Positions 7,956-16,107 of a stretch of 45,016 nt of DNA are shown here, one piece after another. Each line of letters begins with the position of its first letter. Within the stretch, counting starts at the first letter, position 1. The position numbers were made by a program, and so were the translations under genes. The notes beneath the pieces are model-generated. The model ran no database searches and was not told the DNA's origin. It saw only the letters and a program-made list of their open reading frames with translations. Origin of the DNA: JACVRW01 sp034664085 (GTDB taxonomy: Bacteria; Actinomycetota; Thermoleophilia; Solirubrobacterales; Thermoleophilaceae); contig JAXDII010000084.1 of assembly GCA_034664085.1 (NCBI GenBank), positions 1-45,016 on the forward strand. Direction: 5' to 3'.

Positions 7956-10919
7956 TCAGACCGGCGCGCCGGTGTCGGCCAGCCCTTGGCGGAGCGCCAC
8001 CGCGGCGGCCTCCGTACGCGAGCGCACGTCGAGCTTGGCGAGGATGCGCGACACGTGGACGCTGGCCGTCTTCTCGGCCATGTGCAGCTCGAGGCCGATC
8101 TCGCGGTTGGTCGCGCCGCGCGCGACCAGGGCGAGCACCTGGCGCTCGCGGGGGGTGAGGCCGAAGGGCTCGTCGTCGGGCTCGCCGGCCGCGGGGCCGG
8201 AGGGCTGTCCGCTGTCGGCGAGCCGCAGGCGCGCCCGGGCCGCGAGCGACTCGAGCTCGCCGGCCAGCCAGTCGCTGCCCAGCTCGCGTGCGCGTTCGAG
8301 CGCGGGGGCGGCCACCTCGGCGGCGGCGGCGCGGTCGGCGGCCCGCACGAGCGCCTCGGCCTCGCGCCAGCGCGCGTACAGCTCGGGGTAGGGGCGTCCG
8401 AGCGAGCGCCAGGCCTCCGCCGCGGCGGCCCAGAGAGACGGGTCGTCCTCGCCGCGCGCGCGGGCGTGCTCCGCCTCGCCGCTCGCCAGCTCGGCGGATT
8501 CCACCGGGCCGCCCGCCTCGGCGGTCATGCGCAGGCGGTCGAGCAGCTCCTCGCCGCGCCCGAGCGCACTCTGCACGGCCTCGGTGGCGTCCCGGCGGTC
8601 GCGTGCCAGCGTGGCCGCGTCGGCCTCGACGCGCACGCCGGCCGCGGCCACGCCGGCGATGCGAGCCACGTCGTCGGAGCAGTACTCGATCTGGTCGAGC
8701 GCCTCGGCCACCGCGGCCCGGGCGGCGGCCAGGCTGCCCTCGCGCCGCTCGAGCTCGGCGCGCATCCAGCCGTAGGCGCCGATGAACTGGGGCTCGGTGG
8801 ATTCCTCGGCCGGCCGCTCCATGTAGTCGAGGTCGGCGCGCGCGCCGTCGAGGTCGCCGCGGCCCAGCGCCAGCATGGCGCGGCCCATCCGCCAGAGGAA
8901 CAGGAGGGTGCCCGAGCGGCGGCGGCCAGACGGCGGCACCAGCTCGCGCGCCTCGGCCCAGCGGCCGAGGTTGTAGGCGTACTCCACGGAGCTCATCGTC
9001 AGCCAGTCCTGGCCGCGCGTGCCAGGCACGCCGGCGGCGAGGCCCTCGCGGGCGACGCGCAGCGCCTCCTCGGTGCGCCCGTTCACGTGCAGGACGTCGG
9101 CCAGGTTGACGTAGGCGTTCGTCACCTCGCGGGGCATGTCGGAGGCGCGCGCGATCTCCAGCGCCTCGCGCAGCGCCGCGGCTCCCTCGTCGACCTCCCC
9201 GCGGCTGCCCAGCGCCGTGCCGAGCACGTTCAGGCCGGCGACCTCCACGGAGCGGTCGCCCATGGCGCGCGCCGCCTCGAGGGTCTCGCGCGAGACGCGG
9301 ATCGCCTCGCCGTAGCGCGCCTGCAGCATGCGCACGCGCGCGAGTGCCGCCAGCAGCGCGGCCCGCTCGTGCGACTGCTCGCCCTCGGGCAGGAGCTCGA
9401 GCGCGCGGTGGATCGTGGCCACGCTCTCGTCTCCGCGGTTGAGGCTCCACTGCGCGCGCGACAGGCGCTCCAGCGCCGCCGCCGCGCGGCGCGGCTCGCT
9501 CGCCTCGTCGACCAGCTCCAGGGTGCGCCGCAGGAACGCCTCCTGGCGCGCGGGGTCGCCGGCCACGTCCGCGGCGCCGGCGGCGCGCAGCAGCAGCTCG
9601 ACTTGGTCCGAGCCGGTGAGACCCTCCGGATCGTCCACTCGCTCCCAGAGCCCGAGGGCGCGCTCCAGCAGCGACAGCGCCTCGTGGAAGGCGTTCACGC
9701 GCTCGGCGGCCGTGGCCGCGCGGACCGAGGCCACCAGCGCGGCGGGCTGGTTGCCGGCGGCGAGCCAGTGGTGGGCGACCTCCGCGGTCAGGTGGACGCG
9801 CTCGCCCTCGCGCTCCACCAGCTCGCCGAGTGCGCCCGCGACCGCGGCGTGCAGCTCGGCGCGCTCGCCGGGGAGCAGGTCGTCGTAGACGACCTCGCGC
9901 AGCAGCGCGTGCCGGAAGCCGTAGCTGGCGTCCGGCAGGGCGGCTGCGATGTGGCTGCCCACCGCCTCGCGCACGCCCTCGCGCACCGCGGCCGGCTCGA
10001 GGCCGGTGAGCCGGGCGAGCAGGGCGTCGTCGAGCGGCTGGCAAGCGAGCCAGCGCAGCACCTCCTGGGCCGCCGGGGACAGCCGCTCGACGCGCAGCAT
10101 CAGCGCGTCGCGCAGCGTCGGCGGCAGCGTGCCGCGCCCGTCGAGACCCACGGCCAGCAGCTCCTCGGTGAACAGCGGGTTGCCCTCGCTGCGCGAGTAG
10201 AGCCGCTCCAGCAGCGCCGGCTCCGCCGGGCTGCCGACGATGTCCTCGAGCTGCTCGGCCATCTCGTCGCGCGTGAGCGGCGCCAGCGCCACCATGCGGG
10301 CGAGCGGGTCGCGCGCCAGCTCGGCCAGCAGCGGGCGCAGCGGGTGGCGGCGGTGCAGCTCGTCGGAGCGGTAGGTGCCGACGACCAGGATGCGCTCGAG
10401 GCACAGCGTGCGGGCGAGGAACGCCATGAACCCGCGCGTGGAGCTGTCGGCCCAGTGCAGGTCCTCCACGATCAGCAGCAGCGGCCGCTCGTCCGCCATC
10501 GCGTCGAACACCGCCAGCAGCGCCTCGAAGACGCGCACCTGCTCCGCCGCGGAGCCGTCCTCGGCGGAGCCGCCGCCGAGACCCGGGAGGATCGTGGCGA
10601 GGTCGGCGCGCTGGCTGGGCGGCAGCGCCTCGAAGGCCGGGTCGCCCTCGCGGACCACCCGGCGCAGCGCTCCCACCAGCGGCGCGTAGGGCAGCTCGCC
10701 CTCGCCCAGCTCCACGCAGTCGCCGCTCAGCACGCGGCCGCCGGCGTCGCGGGCGCGCTCGGTCAGCTCGGCCGCGAGGCGCGACTTGCCGACCCCGGAG
10801 TCACCCGCTAGGAGTGCGAGCGACGGTGTGCCCGCGGCGCTGGCCTCGAGGGCCGAAGAGAGCTCGGCCAGCTCGGCGGCCCGCCCGACGAAGCGGGTGC
10901 TCGTCACCCTGGTCGCCAT
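7956..10919 (-). CDS. LAL-family regulator (AAA ATPase with TPR-like middle and LuxR HTH)
   Basis: A 987-residue cytoplasmic regulator of the large ATP-binding LuxR class (MalT-like). The N-terminus has Walker A GDSGVGKS at residues 39-46 and Walker B LLLIVEDLHWAD near 147-158; the middle (about 350-850) is a long Ala/Leu/Arg-rich helical region typical of TPR ligand sensors; the C-terminus has the LuxR helix-turn-helix LTPRERQVLALVARGATNRE followed by a recognition helix with VHVSRILAKL. The ATG at 10919 follows a GGAGG eight or so bases upstream and opens directly on the conserved FVGRAAEL motif; the frame stays open further upstream but that part reads as non-coding. It lies directly upstream of the dgcA-dgcN pair and may respond to their substrate, which is an inference. 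Identification is firm, ligand unknown. Confidence 0.88.
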   Translation of the reverse strand: MATRVTSTRFVGRAAELAELSSALEASAAGTPSLALLAGDSGVGKSRLAAELTERARDAGGRVLSGDCVELGEGELPYAPLVGALRRVVREGDPAFEALPPSQRADLATILPGLGGGSAEDGSAAEQVRVFEALLAVFDAMADERPLLLIVEDLHWADSSTRGFMAFLARTLCLERILVVGTYRSDELHRRHPLRPLLAELARDPLARMVALAPLTRDEMAEQLEDIVGSPAEPALLERLYSRSEGNPLFTEELLAVGLDGRGTLPPTLRDALMLRVERLSPAAQEVLRWLACQPLDDALLARLTGLEPAAVREGVREAVGSHIAAALPDASYGFRHALLREVVYDDLLPGERAELHAAVAGALGELVEREGERVHLTAEVAHHWLAAGNQPAALVASVRAATAAERVNAFHEALSLLERALGLWERVDDPEGLTGSDQVELLLRAAGAADVAGDPARQEAFLRRTLELVDEASEPRRAAAALERLSRAQWSLNRGDESVATIHRALELLPEGEQSHERAALLAALARVRMLQARYGEAIRVSRETLEAARAMGDRSVEVAGLNVLGTALGSRGEVDEGAAALREALEIARASDMPREVTNAYVNLADVLHVNGRTEEALRVAREGLAAGVPGTRGQDWLTMSSVEYAYNLGRWAEARELVPPSGRRRSGTLLFLWRMGRAMLALGRGDLDGARADLDYMERPAEESTEPQFIGAYGWMRAELERREGSLAAARAAVAEALDQIEYCSDDVARIAGVAAAGVRVEADAATLARDRRDATEAVQSALGRGEELLDRLRMTAEAGGPVESAELASGEAEHARARGEDDPSLWAAAAEAWRSLGRPYPELYARWREAEALVRAADRAAAAEVAAPALERARELGSDWLAGELESLAARARLRLADSGQPSGPAAGEPDDEPFGLTPRERQVLALVARGATNREIGLELHMAEKTASVHVSRILAKLDVRSRTEAAAVALRQGLADTGAPV

Positions 10920-11032
10920 AGCGGCTCCATCCTCCCACTCGGCGGGAGTCGGCGCGGCGGACTTGGACGTCGTGCTGCGTCGTGATCTGGATGTAGAGGA
11001 GGCGGGGGTCCATCGAAGGTCCTCTCTGATTG

Positions 11033-11047
11033 CTGACACCCAGTCAG
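11033..11047. promoter_or_regulatory. Inverted repeat, possible operator
   Basis: CTGAC-ACCCA-GTCAG lies in the 219-base space between the LAL regulator (leftward) and the four-Cys protein (rightward), about 115 bases upstream of the LAL start. It could be a protein-binding site. Only five base pairs per arm, so chance is not excluded. Nothing else was recognised in 10920-11138. Confidence 0.25.
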
Positions 11048-11138
11048 TCTCGGCCTGAGGCGGCCGCCGTACATCGGCCATCCGGTGCCAGCTCGGGAAT
11101 CCGAGGCCTTACGCGGAGCGGTACAACCCCTTACACGG

Positions 11139-11303
11139 ATGCGGGCCGGACTGTGCGACAGCTGCAAGCACCAGAAGCTGGTGCGCAACACCAGGGGAAG
11201 CGTCTTCTCCATGTGCCTGCGCTCCCGCACCGACCCGCGCTACCCGAAGTACCCGCGCGTGCCCGTCAAGGAGTGCGCGGGCTACGTCAGCGTGTCCCGC
11301 TGA
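11139..11303 (+). CDS. Four-cysteine mini-protein, probable zinc binder
   Basis: A 54-residue protein starting MRAGLCDSCKHQKLVRNTR and ending CAGYVSVSR. Cysteines are arranged CxxC near residues 6-9, one in SMCLRS near 26 and one in KECAGY near 47, which suits a single zinc site. The middle reads RTDPRYPKYPRVPV. From memory, similar short proteins with CxxC, NTRG and KYPR segments occur in many bacteria with no known function. Another in-frame ATG at 11085 precedes, but the conserved part begins at 11139. It converges with the lipoprotein gene and the two overlap by 17 bases. Role unknown; RNA or protein binding through a zinc knuckle is only a guess. Confidence 0.6.
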   Translation: MRAGLCDSCKHQKLVRNTRGSVFSMCLRSRTDPRYPKYPRVPVKECAGYVSVSR

Positions 11304-11958
11304 CGACAGTCTTGCCGTCCGCGCCCACGCGCACGTCGGGGGCCTCGTCGGAGACCGTTCCCGAGAAGCTGCCTCTGGGCGCCTCGCCGCCGTCCGGGCC
11401 GACGGCCTTGGCCTTGCCGTCGAGACCGGCGCCAACGCGCCAATCGATCTCGTACGGGCCCGCCTTCACGGCGGTCACGGACCACTCGAAGGTCTTCTCC
11501 CGGCCGGGCCGCAGCGGCCCGCAGGCCCACGTGTTCAGGTAGGCCGTGTCGCAGCCGAGCGGCGTCGCCTCCTTGGCCTCCGGGAAGCCGCCGATCTCGC
11601 GCGGGACCCCGTTCACGACGAAGCGGGGCCGCTCGGGATCCGACAGGCTCGCCGCCGTGCTGCGGAAGCTGAGCCCGCGCACCGTGACAGCCACGTTCGG
11701 AACCGCCTCGCCGCCCGCGTTGCGCACCGTGATCACGAGCTTCGAGCTCTTGGCGAGCTTCTGCTGCTTCGGGAAGGCCGCGCTCACGACCTCCACTTCG
11801 AAGTCTCCCTCGGGCTCGTCTTCGTCCTGGCGCTCGCCGCCACCGCAGCCGACGACCGCCATCAGGCCAATCGTGGCGATGCCCGCGAAGCGCTTGGTCC
11901 TCGCCTCCAAGTCGCGGGCGAACATAGCACCGTTCATGCTGGCAGGGGGCAGGGACAT
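11287..11958 (-). CDS. Secreted lipoprotein of unknown function
   Basis: About 223 residues with a lipoprotein signal: basic stretch EARTKR, hydrophobic core FAGIATIGLMAVV and lipobox VVGC, then an acidic linker (ERQDEDEPEGDFEV). The mature part is predicted beta-rich with an immunoglobulin/CARDB-like feel: KLVITVRNAGGEAVPNVAVT resembles strands of domains that describe non-identical parallel additions, and two later cysteines (GCDTAYLNTWACG) may form a disulfide. Start could be any of three ATGs at 11958, 11937 or 11925; the shorter ones give more usual signal lengths. It is divergent from the mce operon by only 38 bases, so it may share control with it or assist at the cell surface, which is not shown by sequence. 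Confidence 0.65.
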   Translation of the reverse strand: MSLPPASMNGAMFARDLEARTKRFAGIATIGLMAVVGCGGGERQDEDEPEGDFEVEVVSAAFPKQQKLAKSSKLVITVRNAGGEAVPNVAVTVRGLSFRSTAASLSDPERPRFVVNGVPREIGGFPEAKEATPLGCDTAYLNTWACGPLRPGREKTFEWSVTAVKAGPYEIDWRVGAGLDGKAKAVGPDGGEAPRGSFSGTVSDEAPDVRVGADGKTVVSGTR

Positions 11959-11996
11959 GCCATAGGCTTCGTGCCCGGAGGGAGGAGTTTTGCTTA

Positions 11997-12803
11997 GTGG
12001 TTAGAGCTGCAGCCGATCGGGTTTTCCTGCCGACTAAGAGCCTGCTCGAACAGGTCGGCGACATGATGATCCTCACCGGCAAGACGCTGGTGTCGGCTCT
12101 GCGGCCGCCGTACCCCTACGGCACCGAGTTCGTCCAGCAGTTCCTGTTCATGCTGCGGCTCTGCTGGCTGCCGCTGACGATCTCGACGATCGCGTTCGGC
12201 TACGGCGCGCCGGGCCTCCAGGCGGGCAACTTCCTCGTGCTCTTCGGCGCGATCGACCGCCTCGGCGGCTTCTTCGTGCTCGCCTCGATCCGCGAGTTCG
12301 CCCCGTTCGTGACGGCGATCATCCTGGCCGGCGTTGGCGGCACCGCGATCACGGCCGACCTCGGGGCGCGCAAGATCCGCGAGGAGCTGGACGCGCTGCA
12401 GGTGCTCGGGGTGGATCCGATCAAGAACCTCGTCGTCCCGCGCTTCCTGGCCCTGATGGTCGTCACGGGCCTGTTCAACATCTACGCGCTGATCTTCGGC
12501 ATCTTCGGCGGCGTGCTCGCCACGCTCACGTTCGACGCGCCGCTGGGGCCCTTCTTCGCCACGCTGCTCAACAACGCATCGATCCCGGACCTCTGGGGGT
12601 CGGTCCTGAAGACGACCCTGTTCGGGGCGATCATCGCGGTGGTCTCCTGTTACAAGGGGATGACCGCCTCCGGCGGCGCCGAAGGGGTGGGTAGAGCAGT
12701 GAACCAGGGCGTGGTGATCGAGTTCCTGGGCATCTTCGCGTTCAACTACGTCTTCACCCAGACCCTGCTCGCCACCCATCCCGAGATCTCGGTGATCAAA
12801 TGA
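11997..12803 (+). CDS. yrbEA: MlaE/YrbE-type Mce permease A
   Basis: A 268-residue inner-membrane permease of the Mce lipid ABC importer. It has the MlaE fold with about five helices; the conserved cytoplasmic stretch GTAITADLGARKIREELDAL near residues 118-137 is the coupling helix that contacts the ATPase, followed by QVLGVDPIKNLVVPRFLAL. A GTG start is chosen because a strong GGAGGGAGGAG lies about ten bases upstream. It is the first gene of a long collinear operon. Its stop codon lies inside the first unit of a 37-base tandem duplication that separates it from the second permease. Family assignment is clear; the lipid carried (sterol, fatty acid, phospholipid) cannot be read from sequence. 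Confidence 0.92.
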   Translation: MVRAAADRVFLPTKSLLEQVGDMMILTGKTLVSALRPPYPYGTEFVQQFLFMLRLCWLPLTISTIAFGYGAPGLQAGNFLVLFGAIDRLGGFFVLASIREFAPFVTAIILAGVGGTAITADLGARKIREELDALQVLGVDPIKNLVVPRFLALMVVTGLFNIYALIFGIFGGVLATLTFDAPLGPFFATLLNNASIPDLWGSVLKTTLFGAIIAVVSCYKGMTASGGAEGVGRAVNQGVVIEFLGIFAFNYVFTQTLLATHPEISVIK

Positions 12804-12872
12804 CCCCGAACGCTCCCACGCACCGCGTGTTCGCTAATGACCCCGAACGCTCACACGCACCGCGTGTTCGCT
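12799..12872. repeat. 37-base tandem duplication in the yrbEA-yrbEB gap
   Basis: Two adjacent 37-base units (12799-12835 and 12836-12872) differ at one position (CTCCCACG versus CTCACACG). Each holds a small inverted repeat around CACGCACCGCGTG; the second copy's change extends the stem to six pairs (ACACGC/GCGTGT). The first unit includes the yrbEA stop codon. The duplication pushes the yrbEB start 74 bases downstream, whereas most genes of this operon overlap. Confidence 0.9.
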
Positions 12873-12877
12873 GACTA

Positions 12878-13678
12878 ATGGGAAGAAGCTGGCTCGACGT
12901 CCCGAAGGACTGGATCGCCTCGTTTGGCGACATCGCCAAGTTCTCGGCGCGCGTCGTGGCGGACGTCTTCAACGGCCGCGTCTTCCGCTTCTTCGGCGAG
13001 ACGCTGCGCCAGGCCGGCATCCTGATCCTCGGCTCCGCGATCGTGATCTGGGGGCTCGCCTTCATCATCGGCCTCCAGTGCGGCATCGAGGGCGCCTACC
13101 TGAACCGCTCGATCGGCGCGCCCGCCTACTCGGGCGTGTTCTCGGCGTGGTGCGACCTGCGCGAGCTGATGCCCTACGCGTTCGGCTACATGATGTCCGC
13201 CAAGGTCGGCACCGGCCTGGTCGCGGAGATCGGCGCCATGCGGATCTCGGACGAGATCGACGCGCTCGAGGTGATGGGCATCAACTCGCTCGTCTTCCTC
13301 TGCGCCACCCGCCTGCTCGCCGCCTGGCTGGTGCTGCCGTTCGTGTACATCGCAGCCGTGGGCGCCGGCTTCTTCGCCAGCTACTTAGCCGTGGTCGAGC
13401 AGATCGGCGAGGTCTCCTCCGGGGGCTACTTCCTGATCTTCTGGATGTTCCAGAACCCGCCCGACCTGTTCTATTCCCTGCTCAAGGGCATGGCGATGGC
13501 TACCGTGATCGTTCTGGTCGGCTGCTACTACGGGTACACGGCCAGCGGTGGACCGGTCGGAGTCGGCACCGCGACCGCCAAGTCGATGGTGCTCAACACC
13601 GTGATGGTCCATCTCGTCGGAATGGTTGGCACGCAGATCTTCTGGGGCTCAAACCCACGAGCCCCAATCGGCGGCTAG
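12878..13678 (+). CDS. yrbEB: MlaE/YrbE-type Mce permease B
   Basis: The second 266-residue YrbE permease, expected to pair with YrbEA as a heterodimer in the cytoplasmic membrane. It has the same layout: hydrophobic N-terminal helix ILILGSAIVIWGLAFIIGL near 50, coupling segment VAEIGAMRISDEIDALEVMG near residues 115-135, and a C-terminal helix pair around TVIVLVGCYYGYTASGGPVG, a motif also seen in its partner (TASGGAEGVG). No good Shine-Dalgarno precedes the ATG at 12878; the preceding bases are the duplicated 37-mer. It is followed 21 bases later by the ATPase gene. Confidence 0.92.
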   Translation: MGRSWLDVPKDWIASFGDIAKFSARVVADVFNGRVFRFFGETLRQAGILILGSAIVIWGLAFIIGLQCGIEGAYLNRSIGAPAYSGVFSAWCDLRELMPYAFGYMMSAKVGTGLVAEIGAMRISDEIDALEVMGINSLVFLCATRLLAAWLVLPFVYIAAVGAGFFASYLAVVEQIGEVSSGGYFLIFWMFQNPPDLFYSLLKGMAMATVIVLVGCYYGYTASGGPVGVGTATAKSMVLNTVMVHLVGMVGTQIFWGSNPRAPIGG

Positions 13679-13699
13679 ACGTATGCAAGGAGAGCATTG

Positions 13700-14629
13700 A
13701 TGGAAGGGCGAACGCAAGACGACCGGCCGCTCGATCCGCGCGAGTGGGAGGAGAGCCGCGGGGCCCCGGCGCAGCAGGAGCGCCAGGAGGTCGTGCCGGA
13801 CAACATCCTGGCGCAGACCCGCGAGGGCGAGGACCCCTACCTCTGGCACAGCGGGCGCACGCGCGAGCACGGCGCCAAGGACGCCGTCGAGTTCATCGAC
13901 GTGCGCAAGTCCTTCGGCCGCAACACGATCCTGAACGGGCTGAACCTCGGCCTCCCGGATGGCCAGATCTCGATGATCCTGGGGCCGTCGGGCACGGGCA
14001 AGTCGGTGTGCATCAAGCACATGGTCGGGCTGCTCTACCCCGACGAGGGCGACGTGCTGGTGCACGGCGAGTCGGTGCCGGACATGGCCGACGACGAGCT
14101 GTTCGAGATGCGCAAGAAGTTCGGCGTCCTGTTCCAGGACGGCGCCCTGTTCGGCTCGATGAACGTGTTCGACAACACGGCCTTTCCGCTGCGCCAGCAC
14201 ACCGACAAGGGCGAGGACGAGATCAGCGAGATCGTCCTGCGCCGCCTCGGCGAGGTGGGCCTGGGCGGGGCGCTCGACAAGATGCCGAACGAGCTCTCGG
14301 GCGGCATGCGCAAGCGCGCCGGATTCGCGCGTGCGCTCGTCCTCGATCCGGACATCGTCCTCTTCGACGAGCCCGACTCGGGCCTGGACCCGGTCCGCAC
14401 GGCCCTGCTGTGCGAGCTGATCATGGAGGTCCACGAGGAGAACGGCGGCGCCTACTGCGTGATCACGCACGACATCATGTCCGCGCGTCGCGTGGCGGAC
14501 TACATCGCGATCCTCTGGAAGGGCAGGATCGTGGAATCCGGACCGGCGGCCGAGCTGTTCAACTCGGACAACCAGTTCGTCAGGCAGTTTCTGTCCGGAG
14601 AGGCGCAGGGGCCCCTCGGGATGGAGTAG
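13700..14629 (+). CDS. mkl: Mce/Mla ABC transporter ATPase (Mkl/MceG/MlaF-like)
   Basis: A 309-residue ATPase powering the Mce importer. It shows Walker A GPSGTGKS near residue 97, a Q-loop in LFQDGALF, the ABC signature LSGGMRKRAG, Walker B IVLFDEPDSGLDP and the H-loop in VITHDIMS. About 60 residues of charged, proline-rich sequence precede the nucleotide-binding domain, longer than usual for MlaF. ATG 13700 is preferred over an overlapping TTG at 13697, with AAGGAG ten bases upstream. In mycobacteria the corresponding MceG is encoded away from mce operons; here it sits inside, between the permeases and the MCE proteins. Confidence 0.93.
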   Translation: MEGRTQDDRPLDPREWEESRGAPAQQERQEVVPDNILAQTREGEDPYLWHSGRTREHGAKDAVEFIDVRKSFGRNTILNGLNLGLPDGQISMILGPSGTGKSVCIKHMVGLLYPDEGDVLVHGESVPDMADDELFEMRKKFGVLFQDGALFGSMNVFDNTAFPLRQHTDKGEDEISEIVLRRLGEVGLGGALDKMPNELSGGMRKRAGFARALVLDPDIVLFDEPDSGLDPVRTALLCELIMEVHEENGGAYCVITHDIMSARRVADYIAILWKGRIVESGPAAELFNSDNQFVRQFLSGEAQGPLGME

Positions 14630-14645
14630 ATGAGACGGAGCAGTA

Positions 14646-14708
14646 CGGCGCGCAAGGCATCCTGCGCGCGCCATGAACTTCGGCCCTAGACTGGCCTCCG
14701 TGGGAGGC
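14646..14708. promoter_or_regulatory. Two hairpins between the ATPase and first MCE gene
   Basis: First, GCGCGCA / TGCGCGC with an eight-base loop within 14646-14672. Second, a perfect GCCTCC-GTG-GGAGGC hairpin at 14694-14708. They fill the only sizeable gap (98 bases) in this part of the operon, and neither has a T tract. They could dampen read-through, stabilise a processed mRNA end or hide a promoter region; the sequence does not decide. Confidence 0.4.
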
Positions 14709-14727
14709 GTCGGGCGACCGACCGCGC

Positions 14728-16107
14728 TTGGACTCAAGGCAAACGAGAGAGGGACGGACCCGGGAGCCACTCCATGACGAGCGGGGATCGACGGTCGCCC
14801 GTGTCATAGCGGTCGCGGCGCTGGTCGTCGCCGTCGCGCTCGCCGCGCTCGCCATGTTCGGCGGCGGCGAGACCTACAAGGTGCGCGCGGTCTTCCAGAA
14901 CGCGGGCCAGCTTGTGAGGGGCAACGAGGTGCGGGTCGGCGGCCAGCCGATCGGCACGATCACCGACATCGAGCTCGACGACTCGGCCCAGGCCGTCGTC
15001 ACGATGCAGATCGAGGAGGACCTCGCGCCGCTGCACGACGGCACGACGGCCACGATCCGCTCCACCTCGCTGTCGGGCATCGCCAACCGCTACGTCTCGC
15101 TCGAGCCCGGCCCGAACAGCGCTCGCGAGATCGCCGACGGCGGGCGCATCGGGGCCGACGACACCAGCGCCCCGGTCGACCTCGACGTGTTGTTCAACAC
15201 GCTCGACGCGGACACCCGCGAAGGCCTGCGCAACCTCGTGCGCGGCTCGGGCGACTGGTACGACGGGCGCGGCGCGGACGCGGCCGCCAGCACCAAGTAC
15301 TTTGCGCCGTTCTTGGGGAGCACGACGCGCCTGACCGAGGAGCTGGCGCTGGACCAGGCGCTCTTCGAGCGCTTCGTGACCGACGGCGCGGCAACCGTGT
15401 CGGCGATCGCCGAGCGCCGCGACGACCTGGCCGCGCTGGTGGGCAACACGAGCCAGGCGATGGACGCGATCGCCGACGAGAGCGTGGCGCTCCAGCGCGC
15501 GCTGGAGCTGCTGCCGGGCACGCTGCGCAAGGCCAACACGACCTTCGTGAACCTGCGCGGGACGCTCGACGACCTCGAGGTGCTGGTGAAGGAGTCCAAG
15601 CCGGCGACGCGCGAGCTGGCGCCGTTCTTCCGCGAGCTGCGCCCGCTGGTGGCGGAGGCGCGCCCGACGATCGCCGACCTGAGCAACCTGATCCGCAAGC
15701 CCGGGCCCAGCAACGACCTGACCGAGCTGACCGCCAAGCAGCCGCGCCTCGCGCAGCTGACCGCGTCGGTGTTCCCGCGCGCCATCCGCGCGCTCGACCG
15801 CTCCCAGCCGGTCATCGAGTACGCGCGCCTCTACACCCCGGACCTCGCCGGCTGGCTCACCAAGTTCGGCCAGGTCGCCGGCTACTACGACGCCAACGGC
15901 CACTACGCCCGCGTGCAGCCGGTGTTCGCGCCGACCGTCCTCTCGGGCGGCTCGCTCGTGGCCGTCCCGCCCGAGCGCCGCCTGGAGGGCTTCGAGCGCG
16001 GCATCCTGCGGCACTGCCCGGGCTCCGCCGTGCAGCCGCCACCCGACGGCTCGGCCCCGATCGCCGCCGAGGGCTGCGACCCCGCGGACACCCCACCCGG
16101 TCCATGA
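14728..16107 (+). CDS. MCE-domain protein 1 (start uncertain, possible frameshift)
   Basis: About 440-459 residues: one N-terminal transmembrane helix (VIAVAALVVAVALAALAMFG), an MCE beta-domain (FQNAGQLVRGNEVRVGGQPI onwards, roughly residues 50-140) and a long helical region forming the periplasmic tunnel. MCE proteins assemble as hexamers that shuttle lipids to the permease. The only standard start in the open frame is TTG at 14728, which lacks a Shine-Dalgarno. An ATG at 14774 with GGGAG seven bases upstream is out of frame by one base and stops after eleven codons; one added base after that ATG would give a typical short N-terminus. So either the TTG is used or there is a one-base loss. 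The downstream frame is intact. Confidence 0.85.
   Translation: MDSRQTREGRTREPLHDERGSTVARVIAVAALVVAVALAALAMFGGGETYKVRAVFQNAGQLVRGNEVRVGGQPIGTITDIELDDSAQAVVTMQIEEDLAPLHDGTTATIRSTSLSGIANRYVSLEPGPNSAREIADGGRIGADDTSAPVDLDVLFNTLDADTREGLRNLVRGSGDWYDGRGADAAASTKYFAPFLGSTTRLTEELALDQALFERFVTDGAATVSAIAERRDDLAALVGNTSQAMDAIADESVALQRALELLPGTLRKANTTFVNLRGTLDDLEVLVKESKPATRELAPFFRELRPLVAEARPTIADLSNLIRKPGPSNDLTELTAKQPRLAQLTASVFPRAIRALDRSQPVIEYARLYTPDLAGWLTKFGQVAGYYDANGHYARVQPVFAPTVLSGGSLVAVPPERRLEGFERGILRHCPGSAVQPPPDGSAPIAAEGCDPADTPPGP

Noticed and set aside
14774..14809. ATG at 14774 as the start of the first MCE protein
   Set aside because: It reaches a stop after eleven codons in the given sequence; kept only as a possible frameshift finding.
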